Program-made: the position numbers and the translations under genes
Notes under the pieces: generated by a model
What the model was told of the DNA's origin: nothing
Database searches by the model: none
Seen by the model: only the letters and a program-made list of their open reading frames with translations
Assembly: GCA_005879535.1 (NCBI GenBank)
Contig: VBKI01000053.1
Coordinates: 144,957-208,956, forward strand
Source: Deltaproteobacteria bacterium
GTDB lineage: Bacteria > Myxococcota > Myxococcia > Myxococcales > 40CM-4-68-19
Reading direction: 5' to 3'
DNA length: 64,000 nt
In this document: one piece after another, positions 56,892 through 64,000 of the stretch
How positions within the stretch are numbered: position 1 is the first letter of the stretch
Layout of the letters: each line of letters starts with the position of its first letter

Positions 56892-57299
56892 TCAAGCGGC
56901 GAACATCGTGCGGACCACGGAGACGAGCCGATCGACGTCGCGCTTGCCGAGATTGTGCTTCCGGCACGCGTCGATCAGCGGCCGATACATCGCTTCGACG
57001 TTGGCGCTCTCGCGATCGTCGAGGAAGAGATCGGCCATCCGGACTTCCAGCGCTTCGGCGATGGCGGCGAGCGTCTCCAGGTGCGGGGAGCGCTCGCCGC
57101 GCTCGATCATCGAGAGGAAAGAGACGCTGATCCGCGCACGCTCGCTGAGATCCTCCTGCGTCATGCGCCCGGAGCGCGACATCCGGAGCTGGCGGATCCG
57201 GCGCCCGACTTCCCTGACCACGGTCGAGTGGATAACTCGCTCCGACGCCCTTCGCCCGGTTCGCTGCAACGGGAAGTTACCTACCAACGGGACTGCCAT
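56892..57299 (-). CDS. XRE family transcriptional regulator
   Basis: The 135-residue product has a Cro/cI-type helix-turn-helix: RRIRQLRMSRSGRMTQEDLS, ARISVSFLSMIERGERSPHL and ETLAAIAEALEVRMADLF (residues about 30-90). A short C-terminal helical part probably dimerises. It lies between lptD and the enoyl-CoA hydratase gene, all on the minus strand, and could control the acyl-CoA/serine run downstream. I take ATG 57299; a GTG at 57311 or an internal GTG are alternatives. Confidence 0.85.
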   Translation of the reverse strand: MAVPLVGNFPLQRTGRRASERVIHSTVVREVGRRIRQLRMSRSGRMTQEDLSERARISVSFLSMIERGERSPHLETLAAIAEALEVRMADLFLDDRESANVEAMYRPLIDACRKHNLGKRDVDRLVSVVRTMFAA

Positions 57300-57338
57300 T
57301 TTCAAAGACACCGCCAGTGAAATCCAGTTGCGAAACGT

Positions 57339-59801
57339 TTAAAATGTCGCGAACGACCCCAGGGATTTCAAGTCGATGCGAAACGCGAAGCCCGGGGCGC
57401 GGAGCAGCCGCAGATCGTGGAAGGGCACGCTGGCGGAGAGCTGCAGGCCCGCGCAGCGGCAGGGCGTCTCCAGCGTGACCGAGACCGCGTGCGTCCAGTT
57501 CGCGAAGTCGACCGGCGTGTCGCCTGGCGTGTGCGTCACGTCGTAGGCGAGGCGGAGCCCGAGTGGCAGCGGTCCCGAGACTCCGGCGTTCGCGCTGCCG
57601 GTCAGCGCGGAGGAAGCGGAGGCGAACCGGGCCGCCGAGAAGAGCTCGTCGATCCCGCCGCGAAGCCGCTCGCTCGAGGCGCCGCGGAGCATCTGGATCG
57701 AGGTGTGCACCTCGTCGCCACGGGGATCGCGGATGCCGGCGGAAGCCCCGAAGGCGGAGATCTCGTGCAGCGACCAGTCGTACCGCACCGCCCCCGTCAG
57801 ATTCCCGCTTCCCACCTGTACCGACGCGACGGCGCTCCCCTCACCAAGCCGGGCTCTGCCTCCTCCTGCCCAGAGGAGCGCGTCCTGGAGGAGATCGAAG
57901 CGGAGGATGCGCCCCGCGGTGCGCCCCGGCCGCGTCCACACGGACTGGGAGATCGAAGCCGTCGCCTCGACGGCGCCGCTGGCGGGGGCGGCCGAGTCGA
58001 TTTCGTCGTAGGGTCGCCGCGACGCCGGCACTCCGGCGATCCGCTGATTGAGCGGGAGCTCCGGCCGCTGATCGGCTCCAAGCCCCTGCTCTGCGTTGTC
58101 GGGACGCGCTGCGAACGTCGACCCGCCCGCGTCGGTGAGGTCGCCGATCGGTGGCCCGCCGGACTGCAGCGGCTTGCTCAGCGCCCGCACCGCGAAGGCC
58201 GGCTCGATGCGGTGCAGCGCGCTTCCATAACGCCTCTCCAGCGGAAGCGCCGCGCTGGCTCCGAGCAGGGCGTAGGCGCGCGTCCGGTTCCGGTCGGAAT
58301 AGCCTTCGAGGATCCAGCCGTCGACGCGGCCGCCTCCTTCGAGGCGGAGGTCGACGGGAAACGTCGGCGAACCCGACAAGGTGATCCGCGGGGCGAGATC
58401 GAGGCGCAGCGCCGGCGCGCGCGACGGGTCGCCGGAGCCGACCTGCGGATCGATGGCGCGGTCGGTCAAGCCGAACCCGGTCGTCCGCTCGAGGGAGTCG
58501 GGCTTGCCGAAGCGCCCGAATTGGACTGCGCTGGCTTCCACCGCGAAGGTCGCCGGTCCGATCGGCGTCGGAGCGAGCTGCGCAAACACGGCTGGCAGCC
58601 TCTGGAAGGTCGTGCCCGCGTCTCGGCCGAACAGGCGCCGATCGGGCACCGCCGGGTTGGCGATGCGCATGTCCTGCATGAGCGTCGCATCGGCTCCGAC
58701 CGTGAGCGGTCCCCTGGCGCTCCACAGACCGACGTCGGTGGTGAACAGATCGTACGAATTTTCGATCGATTGCGCCGCCTGGTCCCGCAGGGCCATCACG
58801 TCGCTGACGGCGATTCCGGAACCGGCGAAGGTGGCTCCGCCCGCCTCCGTCCGGTGCGCCAGATGCGCGATGCCTCGCGCCCCTCCGTACCCGCGGCCCG
58901 GTCCGGCGCCCCCCGGGTCGTGCTGGTCGAGGTCGTAGAAGAGGTCCAGCGCCAGCGAACCGGAGGTTCCCTCCACAGGAGCGTAGCGGCCTTCGAGGCC
59001 GAGGCGGGGTCCTTTGATCGAACGCAGCCCCGGAGCTTCCTGGTGCGCGTGCCCTCCCGTGTACCAGCCCGGCGCCACCGTCACGTCGTAGCTGCGGCCC
59101 AGCGTGAGGAAAATGGGCTGGGCATAGGTGAAGCCGATGGGCCCGCCGTATCCGATCACCGGGGCGAGAAGGCCCGATTGCCGGTTGGTCAGCGGCAACG
59201 AGAGCGGAAAGAGCGGTAGCGCCGCTCCGAGCAGATGCAGGCGGACGCCGCGGAGGTCCGCGCGGTCGTCGCCGATCTCGGCGGTCCGGGCCCAGAGCTC
59301 GTAGTCGGGCTCGCCGGCGCAGTCGCAAGGCGTCAGCGAGACGTCCTCGGCGAGGAACCGGCCGCGCTGCAGCTGCCGCACGCGGGCGGCGTGCAGCGTG
59401 AGCGTGTTGGCGCCGGAGCGCGGCGCATCGGGATTGGCGGGTCGCTCCTTGAGGAAGAGCACGGCCTTCGACAGCTCGGCGGTGTGGGAGTTGAGGTCCA
59501 CCACGGCGGCGTCGGCGAGGAAGACCTGCCGATCCTGCACGCCAAGCACGCCGCCTTCGAGCCAGAGGACGCCCCGGGCCCGATCCAGCGTCCCCGAACC
59601 GGCGCGGAGCAGCCCGGGCCCGCGTCGTGCAACGACGTGCCCTTTCAGCTGCAGGAGTTGTTTCTCCCAGGCGTACGAGATGCGGTCGGCCGCGATCTCG
59701 ACCTCGCTGCCTGGAGGACCTGCGAAGAACCGGTTTTGCGCCCGCACCGGCCGCGCCAGGGCGATCACGGCAAGGGCAGCCGTCGCGGCAACGCGGAGCA
59801 C
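57339..59801 (-). CDS. lptD: LPS-assembly protein LptD
   Basis: LptD is the outer-membrane barrel that inserts lipopolysaccharide from the LptA bridge. The 820-residue product has a signal peptide (LRVAATAALAVIALARPVRA) and an OstA/LptA-like jellyroll (about 30-150; VEIAADRISYAWEKQLLQLK). A long beta-barrel follows, with many Gly/Tyr-rich strands, ending in the aromatic FRIDLKSLGSFATF. Two Cys-x-Cys pairs (TPCDCAGE near 155; TPCRCAGLQ near the end) could make the inter-domain disulphides. Start is GTG. The AMIN gene is 9 bp upstream, suggesting co-transcription. Confidence 0.93.
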   Translation of the reverse strand: MLRVAATAALAVIALARPVRAQNRFFAGPPGSEVEIAADRISYAWEKQLLQLKGHVVARRGPGLLRAGSGTLDRARGVLWLEGGVLGVQDRQVFLADAAVVDLNSHTAELSKAVLFLKERPANPDAPRSGANTLTLHAARVRQLQRGRFLAEDVSLTPCDCAGEPDYELWARTAEIGDDRADLRGVRLHLLGAALPLFPLSLPLTNRQSGLLAPVIGYGGPIGFTYAQPIFLTLGRSYDVTVAPGWYTGGHAHQEAPGLRSIKGPRLGLEGRYAPVEGTSGSLALDLFYDLDQHDPGGAGPGRGYGGARGIAHLAHRTEAGGATFAGSGIAVSDVMALRDQAAQSIENSYDLFTTDVGLWSARGPLTVGADATLMQDMRIANPAVPDRRLFGRDAGTTFQRLPAVFAQLAPTPIGPATFAVEASAVQFGRFGKPDSLERTTGFGLTDRAIDPQVGSGDPSRAPALRLDLAPRITLSGSPTFPVDLRLEGGGRVDGWILEGYSDRNRTRAYALLGASAALPLERRYGSALHRIEPAFAVRALSKPLQSGGPPIGDLTDAGGSTFAARPDNAEQGLGADQRPELPLNQRIAGVPASRRPYDEIDSAAPASGAVEATASISQSVWTRPGRTAGRILRFDLLQDALLWAGGGRARLGEGSAVASVQVGSGNLTGAVRYDWSLHEISAFGASAGIRDPRGDEVHTSIQMLRGASSERLRGGIDELFSAARFASASSALTGSANAGVSGPLPLGLRLAYDVTHTPGDTPVDFANWTHAVSVTLETPCRCAGLQLSASVPFHDLRLLRAPGFAFRIDLKSLGSFATF

Positions 59802-59810
59802 GTAGAGCGA

Positions 59811-61010
59811 CTATTGAGGCGCGGAGAAGGTCACCGTCAAGACCGAGCCGGTTTGAGCGAGCTGATACTCGGCATGCTCGCGAAGCTCGATCCGCACGTC
59901 GGTGCCGCCGGGCACCAGCATGGGCACCACGCGCTGGACGGCGCCGCCGAAGAATCGCGTGTCGAGCGGACGGCGGTTGTTTGGCAGGGGAATCGCGGCG
60001 CTGGGGAGGTGCAGCAACACCGCGGAAGCGTCGTCGCTCACCCCGTACTCGAGCGGCTGGTCGCTGCGGACGATCACCTCGCCGCCGCGGACGGGACGGA
60101 AGCCGATGCCGGTGATCCGATGGCCCCGGGCAGCCGGGTGAGACGGTGCGACGGAAGGCGCGTCCGCGGGCTCGGCGGTTCTTTCCACCGCGGCGGGCGG
60201 CTTGGGGCCGGCGGGCGTCTCCGCGGCGGCGGGCGTCTCCGCGGCGGCGGGCGCTTTCGGGGCGGCGGGCGGCTCCATGGCGGGCGGCGGCTCCACCGTG
60301 GGCGGCTCCATGGCGGCGACCGTCTTCGCGGCGGAGTCGACCGCTGGTTCGGGGGCGGGCTTCGGCTGCGGCTGCGCGGGTTGCTTCATCGCCACCTTCG
60401 CGCCGCTCTTTCGCCCGAGCTTTCGGGCTGCCTTCTCCTCCGCTTCCCGGTGCCGCTGCTCCGCGAGAGTCTTCTTCAGGGCCTCCGCCTTTTCCGCCGG
60501 GGTGCGGGGCCGCGAAGCGGCGGCGTCTTCCGGCGGTTGCGGAGGCTTCGATCCGACCAGCGAGACCTTGGGCAGCGATGCGACCTTTTCCGCCTCGCCG
60601 TCGGCGGGCGCGTCGGCCGTTCGGACCGCGCCGGGCCGCGGAACGCGAACCTCCACGCGCTTGCCGTCGGCCCGGACGTCGAACTCCGCGTCTACCGACA
60701 GCTCGATGACGATGCGGACGGTCCGCAATCCCGCCTGCGCGATCGCGGCGCGGCGAAGCGTGCCGTCCTCGATCTCCAGCTCGCGCTCCTCGGCGGCGAT
60801 CTCGGCGTCGGCGAAGTCGACCACGACACGCGGCGGCGAGAGCAGCTTCATGGTGGTGAACGAAAGCGGGCGATCGCCGTCGATTTCGACGGAGCTCGCG
60901 CGGTCGTCGCCGTGTGCGCGGATGCCCAAGACCCGGCCCTGCTCTTCAGCGGCCGCGCCCAACGCCAGCGCCAGCGCGCCGCACGCGAGAGTGAAGGTTT
61001 TCCGTCTCAC
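59811..61010 (-). CDS. exported protein with two AMIN-like domains
   Basis: The 399-residue product has a signal peptide (TFTLACGALALALGAAA). An AMIN domain follows (about 30-125; FTTMKLLSPPRVVVDFADAE, VRIVIELSVDAEFDVRADG). Then comes a charged helical stretch, a Pro/Ala/Glu repeat linker (about 200-285) and a second AMIN-like domain (about 295-399) ending AEYQLAQTGSVLTVTFSAP. AMIN domains bind peptidoglycan or target PilQ-type complexes to the envelope. It probably bridges cell wall and outer membrane. Start is GTG 61010. Confidence 0.83.
   Translation of the reverse strand: MRRKTFTLACGALALALGAAAEEQGRVLGIRAHGDDRASSVEIDGDRPLSFTTMKLLSPPRVVVDFADAEIAAEERELEIEDGTLRRAAIAQAGLRTVRIVIELSVDAEFDVRADGKRVEVRVPRPGAVRTADAPADGEAEKVASLPKVSLVGSKPPQPPEDAAASRPRTPAEKAEALKKTLAEQRHREAEEKAARKLGRKSGAKVAMKQPAQPQPKPAPEPAVDSAAKTVAAMEPPTVEPPPAMEPPAAPKAPAAAETPAAAETPAGPKPPAAVERTAEPADAPSVAPSHPAARGHRITGIGFRPVRGGEVIVRSDQPLEYGVSDDASAVLLHLPSAAIPLPNNRRPLDTRFFGGAVQRVVPMLVPGGTDVRIELREHAEYQLAQTGSVLTVTFSAPQ
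60211..60282. repeat. four tandem 18-bp units in the AMIN gene
   Basis: Units start at 60211, 60229, 60247 and 60265. The first two are identical (GCGGGCGTCTCCGCGGCG); the third and fourth differ at four to six positions. They encode hexapeptides of the ETPAAA type in the Pro/Ala linker. Such in-frame repeats vary in number by slippage. Confidence 0.8.
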
Positions 61011-61033
61011 GCACCTGGAACGCTAACACGCGG

Positions 61034-62284
61034 TCAGGACTCACCCAAAAGACCGACAGGCCCGAGGCGCGAGCGCCGCGCAGCGTATTCCACCAGGTCC
61101 TTCACGTCCGCACAGATCTGGTGGATGTCGGTGCCCATGGTGAGCTCGAGGTGGCTGTTCTCCTTCACCGGGCGCCAGAGCAGGTATTCGCTGCGCGCCG
61201 CGCGATAGATGCCGTGCGTGCTGCTGGCAGAGGCGATCTTGTCGAGGTCGCCGAAGAAGATTGCCATCGGGATCGAGATGTCGCGGAAGTGCGCCTTGTA
61301 GTCGTAGCCGGTGCGGTAGCACTTCATCTCGTCGTTGCGGATCCAGCGGGCGAACTGCTCCATCACCCGCCGCGGCTCCTTCTCGCCGCCCTGCGAGAGC
61401 AGCCAGCGGAAGTCCTCGGCGGTGACGCGGCTCGGGTTGAGCAGCGAGCCGATGTAGCGCGAGATCAGCTCGTACCGGCGGAGATTGTTCTCGGTGGCGG
61501 CGCGCGCGAGCGTGCGGAGGAAGGCGTCCACCGGGACGTGGTTGAACTGGATGGGCTTGAATTCGCTCTGCGGGTCGGCCAGCAGATTCGCGGCGCGGGC
61601 GAGGAACCGCACCTTGCGCAGCATGGCGGCGGCGCTATGCCGCGTCCGTCCGGCCACGCTGGCCGCGCGGCAGGCGGCGTCGAGAAGTGGACCCATCAGC
61701 GCCGGCCCGAACAGCGCCGCGGCGCGCAGGCCGAGGAACCCGCGGCCGATGTCGCTCGGCGCCCCGATGGCCACGAGTCCCGCGAGATCGTCGTGGCAGC
61801 CCGCGTAGCCGTACCCCAGCATGCCGCCCATGCTGGCGCCGAGGTAGAAGATCCGGGAACGGCCAGTCACCTTCTTCACCGCCGCGACGGCTGCCGGAAC
61901 GTCGTAAAGGAAATAGCTGTCGATGTCCCAGTCCCAGTCCAGGTCCCGCGGTTGAAGCCCTCGCTTGCGCTGGAGCTCCCGGTTCGACAGGCCATGCCCG
62001 CGGAGCTCCACGATGTGGATGTCCGCCCCGTACGCGAGCAACTGCTTGACGAAGTCGCCGCAGGTGAAGGCATGCCGGTTCTGCGACCAACCCGGCACCA
62101 GCAGCATCGGCTGCCCAAAGATCGGCTGATCCCACGGCTGCGAGACCGGCTTGTACCGGGAGATCTGGAGCACCCACCCGTCGTCCGTGGGCGCGTCGTA
62201 GATCTCCTTCGAATACAGCGATTTGAACGCGATGCGGTCGAGGTCGCTTTGCGCGGGTGGGAACTGGACGTCGAGGCGGCGCAT
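61034..62284 (-). CDS. alpha/beta hydrolase
   Basis: The 416-residue product is an alpha/beta-fold hydrolase. It has the oxyanion loop MLLVPGWSQNRHAF (near 60), ADIHIVELRGHGLS (near 88) and the nucleophile elbow in FYLGASMGGMLGYG (near 145-158). The catalytic Asp is likely in IFFGDLDKIAS (near 337) and the His in KENSHLEL near 378. The long form with an N-terminal DDGWVLQISRY segment is like PHA-depolymerase or poly-hydroxybutyrate-associated lipases, but I cannot name the substrate. AAAGGAG lies just before the ATG. Confidence 0.85.
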   Translation of the reverse strand: MRRLDVQFPPAQSDLDRIAFKSLYSKEIYDAPTDDGWVLQISRYKPVSQPWDQPIFGQPMLLVPGWSQNRHAFTCGDFVKQLLAYGADIHIVELRGHGLSNRELQRKRGLQPRDLDWDWDIDSYFLYDVPAAVAAVKKVTGRSRIFYLGASMGGMLGYGYAGCHDDLAGLVAIGAPSDIGRGFLGLRAAALFGPALMGPLLDAACRAASVAGRTRHSAAAMLRKVRFLARAANLLADPQSEFKPIQFNHVPVDAFLRTLARAATENNLRRYELISRYIGSLLNPSRVTAEDFRWLLSQGGEKEPRRVMEQFARWIRNDEMKCYRTGYDYKAHFRDISIPMAIFFGDLDKIASASSTHGIYRAARSEYLLWRPVKENSHLELTMGTDIHQICADVKDLVEYAARRSRLGPVGLLGES

Positions 62285-62373
62285 GGCTCCTTTCGAACCC
62301 GTCGCGGCCTCGAACCCCCCTGGGTCCGCGCGTACCCTAAGTTAGGGTGGGTGTGACGGTGTGGCAAACTCGC

Positions 62374-63624
62374 TTACAACCGCTCGGCCGGCATTGTCGA
62401 GTGGCGTTCTCCGAGCAGGAGGGCGCGCGCCTCCCCGGCCAGGTAGAGCGACCCGCAACAAAGCACCACGCCGGGCCGGTCGCGGGCCGTGGCGAGGGCC
62501 GCCGCCACGTCCGGATGGACCTGGCCCGGACGGATGAGCGACAGCTTCTCAGGCGGCATCGCCCGAGGCGACGAGGGCGCGCAGTAGTGGACGGATCGGG
62601 CGAGCGGAGCGAGCGCGTCCAGCATTGCCGCCGCGTCCTTGTCCTCCAGCGCGCCGAAGACCAGGTGGAGTGGACGACCCCGCAGGAGCCGCGGAAGGGC
62701 GTGCGCAAGGGCGCGCGCCGCATGGGGATTATGGGCGCCGTCCACGTAGACGTTTCCGAATGACTCGAGTCGCGCCGGCCAGCGGGCGGATTGCAATCCG
62801 GTCTCCGCGTGCCGCGCGTCGCACAGCCCGCTGGCCTCCAGCAGTGCACAGGCCAGCGCCGCATTGGCTCGCTGGTGGCGTCCGGAAAGGCTCGGCTGCG
62901 CCCGCACCGTCCAGCGCGGGCCGGCATAGCAGAACGGTTGGTCGTCACGGCTCTCGAACCGATAGTCGCGGCCGGGGCGCCAGAGCGAAATGCCGAGCGC
63001 GTCCGCGCGCTCCTGCAGCGTCTGCGCGGCCTGCCTGGGCTGCCCTGCCGAGACCGCGGGTGCGCGGGGTTTGAAGATGCCCGCCTTTTCCCGGGCGATG
63101 TGCGCCAGCGTCGGCCCCAGGTATTGCGTGTGCTCGAGCCCGAGCGCGCTCACCCCGCATGCCCGGGGCTCGACCACGTTGGTGGCATCGAGCCGCCCGC
63201 CGAGCCCGACTTCCACGACCATCACCTCCACGTCGCGGAAGGCGAGGAAGGCCATCAGCGTGACGATCTCGAAAAACGTCAGCCCGGGGTCCTCGAGCGC
63301 CCAGGGGACGCGCGCGCGCAGCTCTTCGAGCAACTCGCATGCCCGCCCCTCGGAGATGGGCGAGCCGCCGAGGCGGATGCGCTCGCAGAAATGGTTCAGG
63401 TGCGGGCTGGTGTAGAGGCCCGTGCGGAGGCCCGCGGCGCGGAGGGCGGCCTCGGTGAAGGCGCACGTCGATCCCTTTCCGTTGGTGCCCGCGACGTGCA
63501 GCACGGGCGCGCCACGCTCGGGGTTGCCGAGAAGCGCGCAGGCCTCGCGCATCCGCTCGAGGCCGAGCTTCACCCCGAAGTTGCCGCGGACGAAGAGCAG
63601 CCGCTTGAGCTCCTCGAAGGTCAT
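62374..63624 (-). CDS. folC: bifunctional dihydrofolate/folylpolyglutamate synthase
   Basis: FolC adds glutamate to dihydropteroate and to tetrahydrofolates. The 416-residue Mur-ligase-fold product has the P loop VAGTNGKGSTCAFTEAAL (near 43-60), YTSPHLNHFCERIRLGG (near 70) and VVEVGLGGRLDATNVV (near 135). The C-terminal domain has YVDGAHNPHAARALA. Length is normal. It follows accD by 34 bp, the usual accD-folC order. Confidence 0.96.
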   Translation of the reverse strand: MTFEELKRLLFVRGNFGVKLGLERMREACALLGNPERGAPVLHVAGTNGKGSTCAFTEAALRAAGLRTGLYTSPHLNHFCERIRLGGSPISEGRACELLEELRARVPWALEDPGLTFFEIVTLMAFLAFRDVEVMVVEVGLGGRLDATNVVEPRACGVSALGLEHTQYLGPTLAHIAREKAGIFKPRAPAVSAGQPRQAAQTLQERADALGISLWRPGRDYRFESRDDQPFCYAGPRWTVRAQPSLSGRHQRANAALACALLEASGLCDARHAETGLQSARWPARLESFGNVYVDGAHNPHAARALAHALPRLLRGRPLHLVFGALEDKDAAAMLDALAPLARSVHYCAPSSPRAMPPEKLSLIRPGQVHPDVAAALATARDRPGVVLCCGSLYLAGEARALLLGERHSTMPAERL

Positions 63625-63658
63625 CGCGAGTGTGCGAAGAGGAGGGTGCGCGCGCCGC

Positions 63659-64000
63659 TCACGCCAGCAGGCCGAGGAGCTGCGCGAGCCGGTCGCGCAT
63701 CTCCTTGCGATGCACGATGGCGTCGATCATCCCGTGCTTGAGCAGGAACTCGCTGGTCTGGAATCCTTCGGGGAGCTTCTGCCGGATGGTCTGCTCGATC
63801 ACGCGGGGGCCGGCGAAACCGATCAGAGCGCGCGGCTCGGCGAGGATCACGTCGCCGAGGAAGGCGAAGGAGGCGGCCACGCCGCCGGTGGTCGGATCGA
63901 GGAGCACGCTGATGTACGGCTTCTGCACCTGGCGGAAGCGGGCCAGCGCGGCCGACGACTTCGCCATCTGCATCAGCGAGAAGATGGCCTCCTGCATGCG
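63659..64000 (-). CDS. accD: acetyl-CoA carboxylase carboxyltransferase beta subunit (3' part)
   Basis: Only the C-terminal 113 residues are in the window; the gene continues past the right edge. It has [40 protein letters not shown] and [20 protein letters not shown], the carboxyltransferase signatures of AccD, ending [19 protein letters not shown]. With AccA it transfers carboxyl from biotin to acetyl-CoA for fatty acid synthesis. The N-terminal zinc ribbon lies outside. Confidence 0.96.
   Translation of the reverse strand, partial: RMQEAIFSLMQMAKSSAALARFRQVQKPYISVLLDPTTGGVAASFAFLGDVILAEPRALIGFAGPRVIEQTIRQKLPEGFQTSEFLLKHGMIDAIVHRKEMRDRLAQLLGLLA

Overview
This window reads as chromosomal DNA of a very G+C-rich bacterium of the Myxococcota (former Deltaproteobacteria), perhaps close to the Anaeromyxobacter lineage. 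The placement is an inference. It rests on codon use, alanine/arginine-rich proteins, many GTG starts, and a gene repertoire of PilZ, FHA, DUF4388 and DUF4912 proteins, an AgmX-like domain, an FHA-TadA fusion and Asp/Ala-rich lipoproteins. I saw no rRNA, tRNA, phage, IS element or CRISPR array. Almost all of the window is coding.

Layout. 0-2.3 kb: a lipoprotein and a PilZ protein on the minus strand. 2.4-9.3 kb: glyQ-glyS, then two coupled large lipoprotein genes of unknown function. 9.3-17.6 kb: part of a Tad (Flp pilus) locus, with a ribbon-helix-helix-like/FHA protein, TadV/CpaA-type prepilin peptidase, CpaC/RcpA secretin, a PIG-V-like membrane glycosyltransferase and an FHA-TadA/CpaF ATPase, followed by polA with an abnormal 5' end. 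17.7-23.9 kb: an AgmX-like protein, a YegS-type lipid kinase, and a translationally coupled trio (AGPS/GlcD-like FAD oxidase, GlcE-like, GlcF-like), then a membrane protein coupled to aspS. 26-34.4 kb: a small YHS protein, then recJ, secF, secD, yajC, a DUF4388 protein, tgt and queA, the classic queuosine/Sec export/RecJ neighbourhood. 34.4-42.7 kb: two glycosyltransferases, membrane and SpoIID proteins, a CBS protein, a GAF-GGDEF diguanylate cyclase, an NTF2-like exported protein, and an orphan MoxR ATPase. 42.7-48.6 kb: a four-gene alpha-glucan cluster (DUF4912, GH57 branching enzyme, GT4, debranching enzyme). 48.7-57.3 kb: a TPR protein, thiolase, purA, a lipoprotein, serA, a frameshifted class V aminotransferase, a BKACE family protein, an enoyl-CoA hydratase and an XRE regulator. 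57.3-64 kb: lptD, an AMIN-domain protein, an alpha/beta hydrolase, folC and the 3' part of accD.

The most unusual signal lies between genes. A family of two-part hairpins recurs, in several cases starting exactly on a gene's TAG stop codon. Read in the sense of the upstream gene, each is TAG plus four bases, a one-base bulge, an inner stem, a two- or three-base bulge, and the complementary arm ending in CTA. Four copies are sequence-related repeats (near 2.3, 18.6, 28.3 and 38.75 kb). Two more (10.03 and 49.6 kb) keep the architecture with different paired bases. At two convergent junctions (41.47 and 42.67 kb) both stop codons sit at mirror-image positions in an inverted repeat. Two other hairpins overlap ribosome-binding sites (5.52 and 46.04 kb).

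Two core genes look damaged or misassembled: polA has no ATG, GTG or TTG for its conserved N-terminus, and the aminotransferase next to serA lacks about 26 nt.
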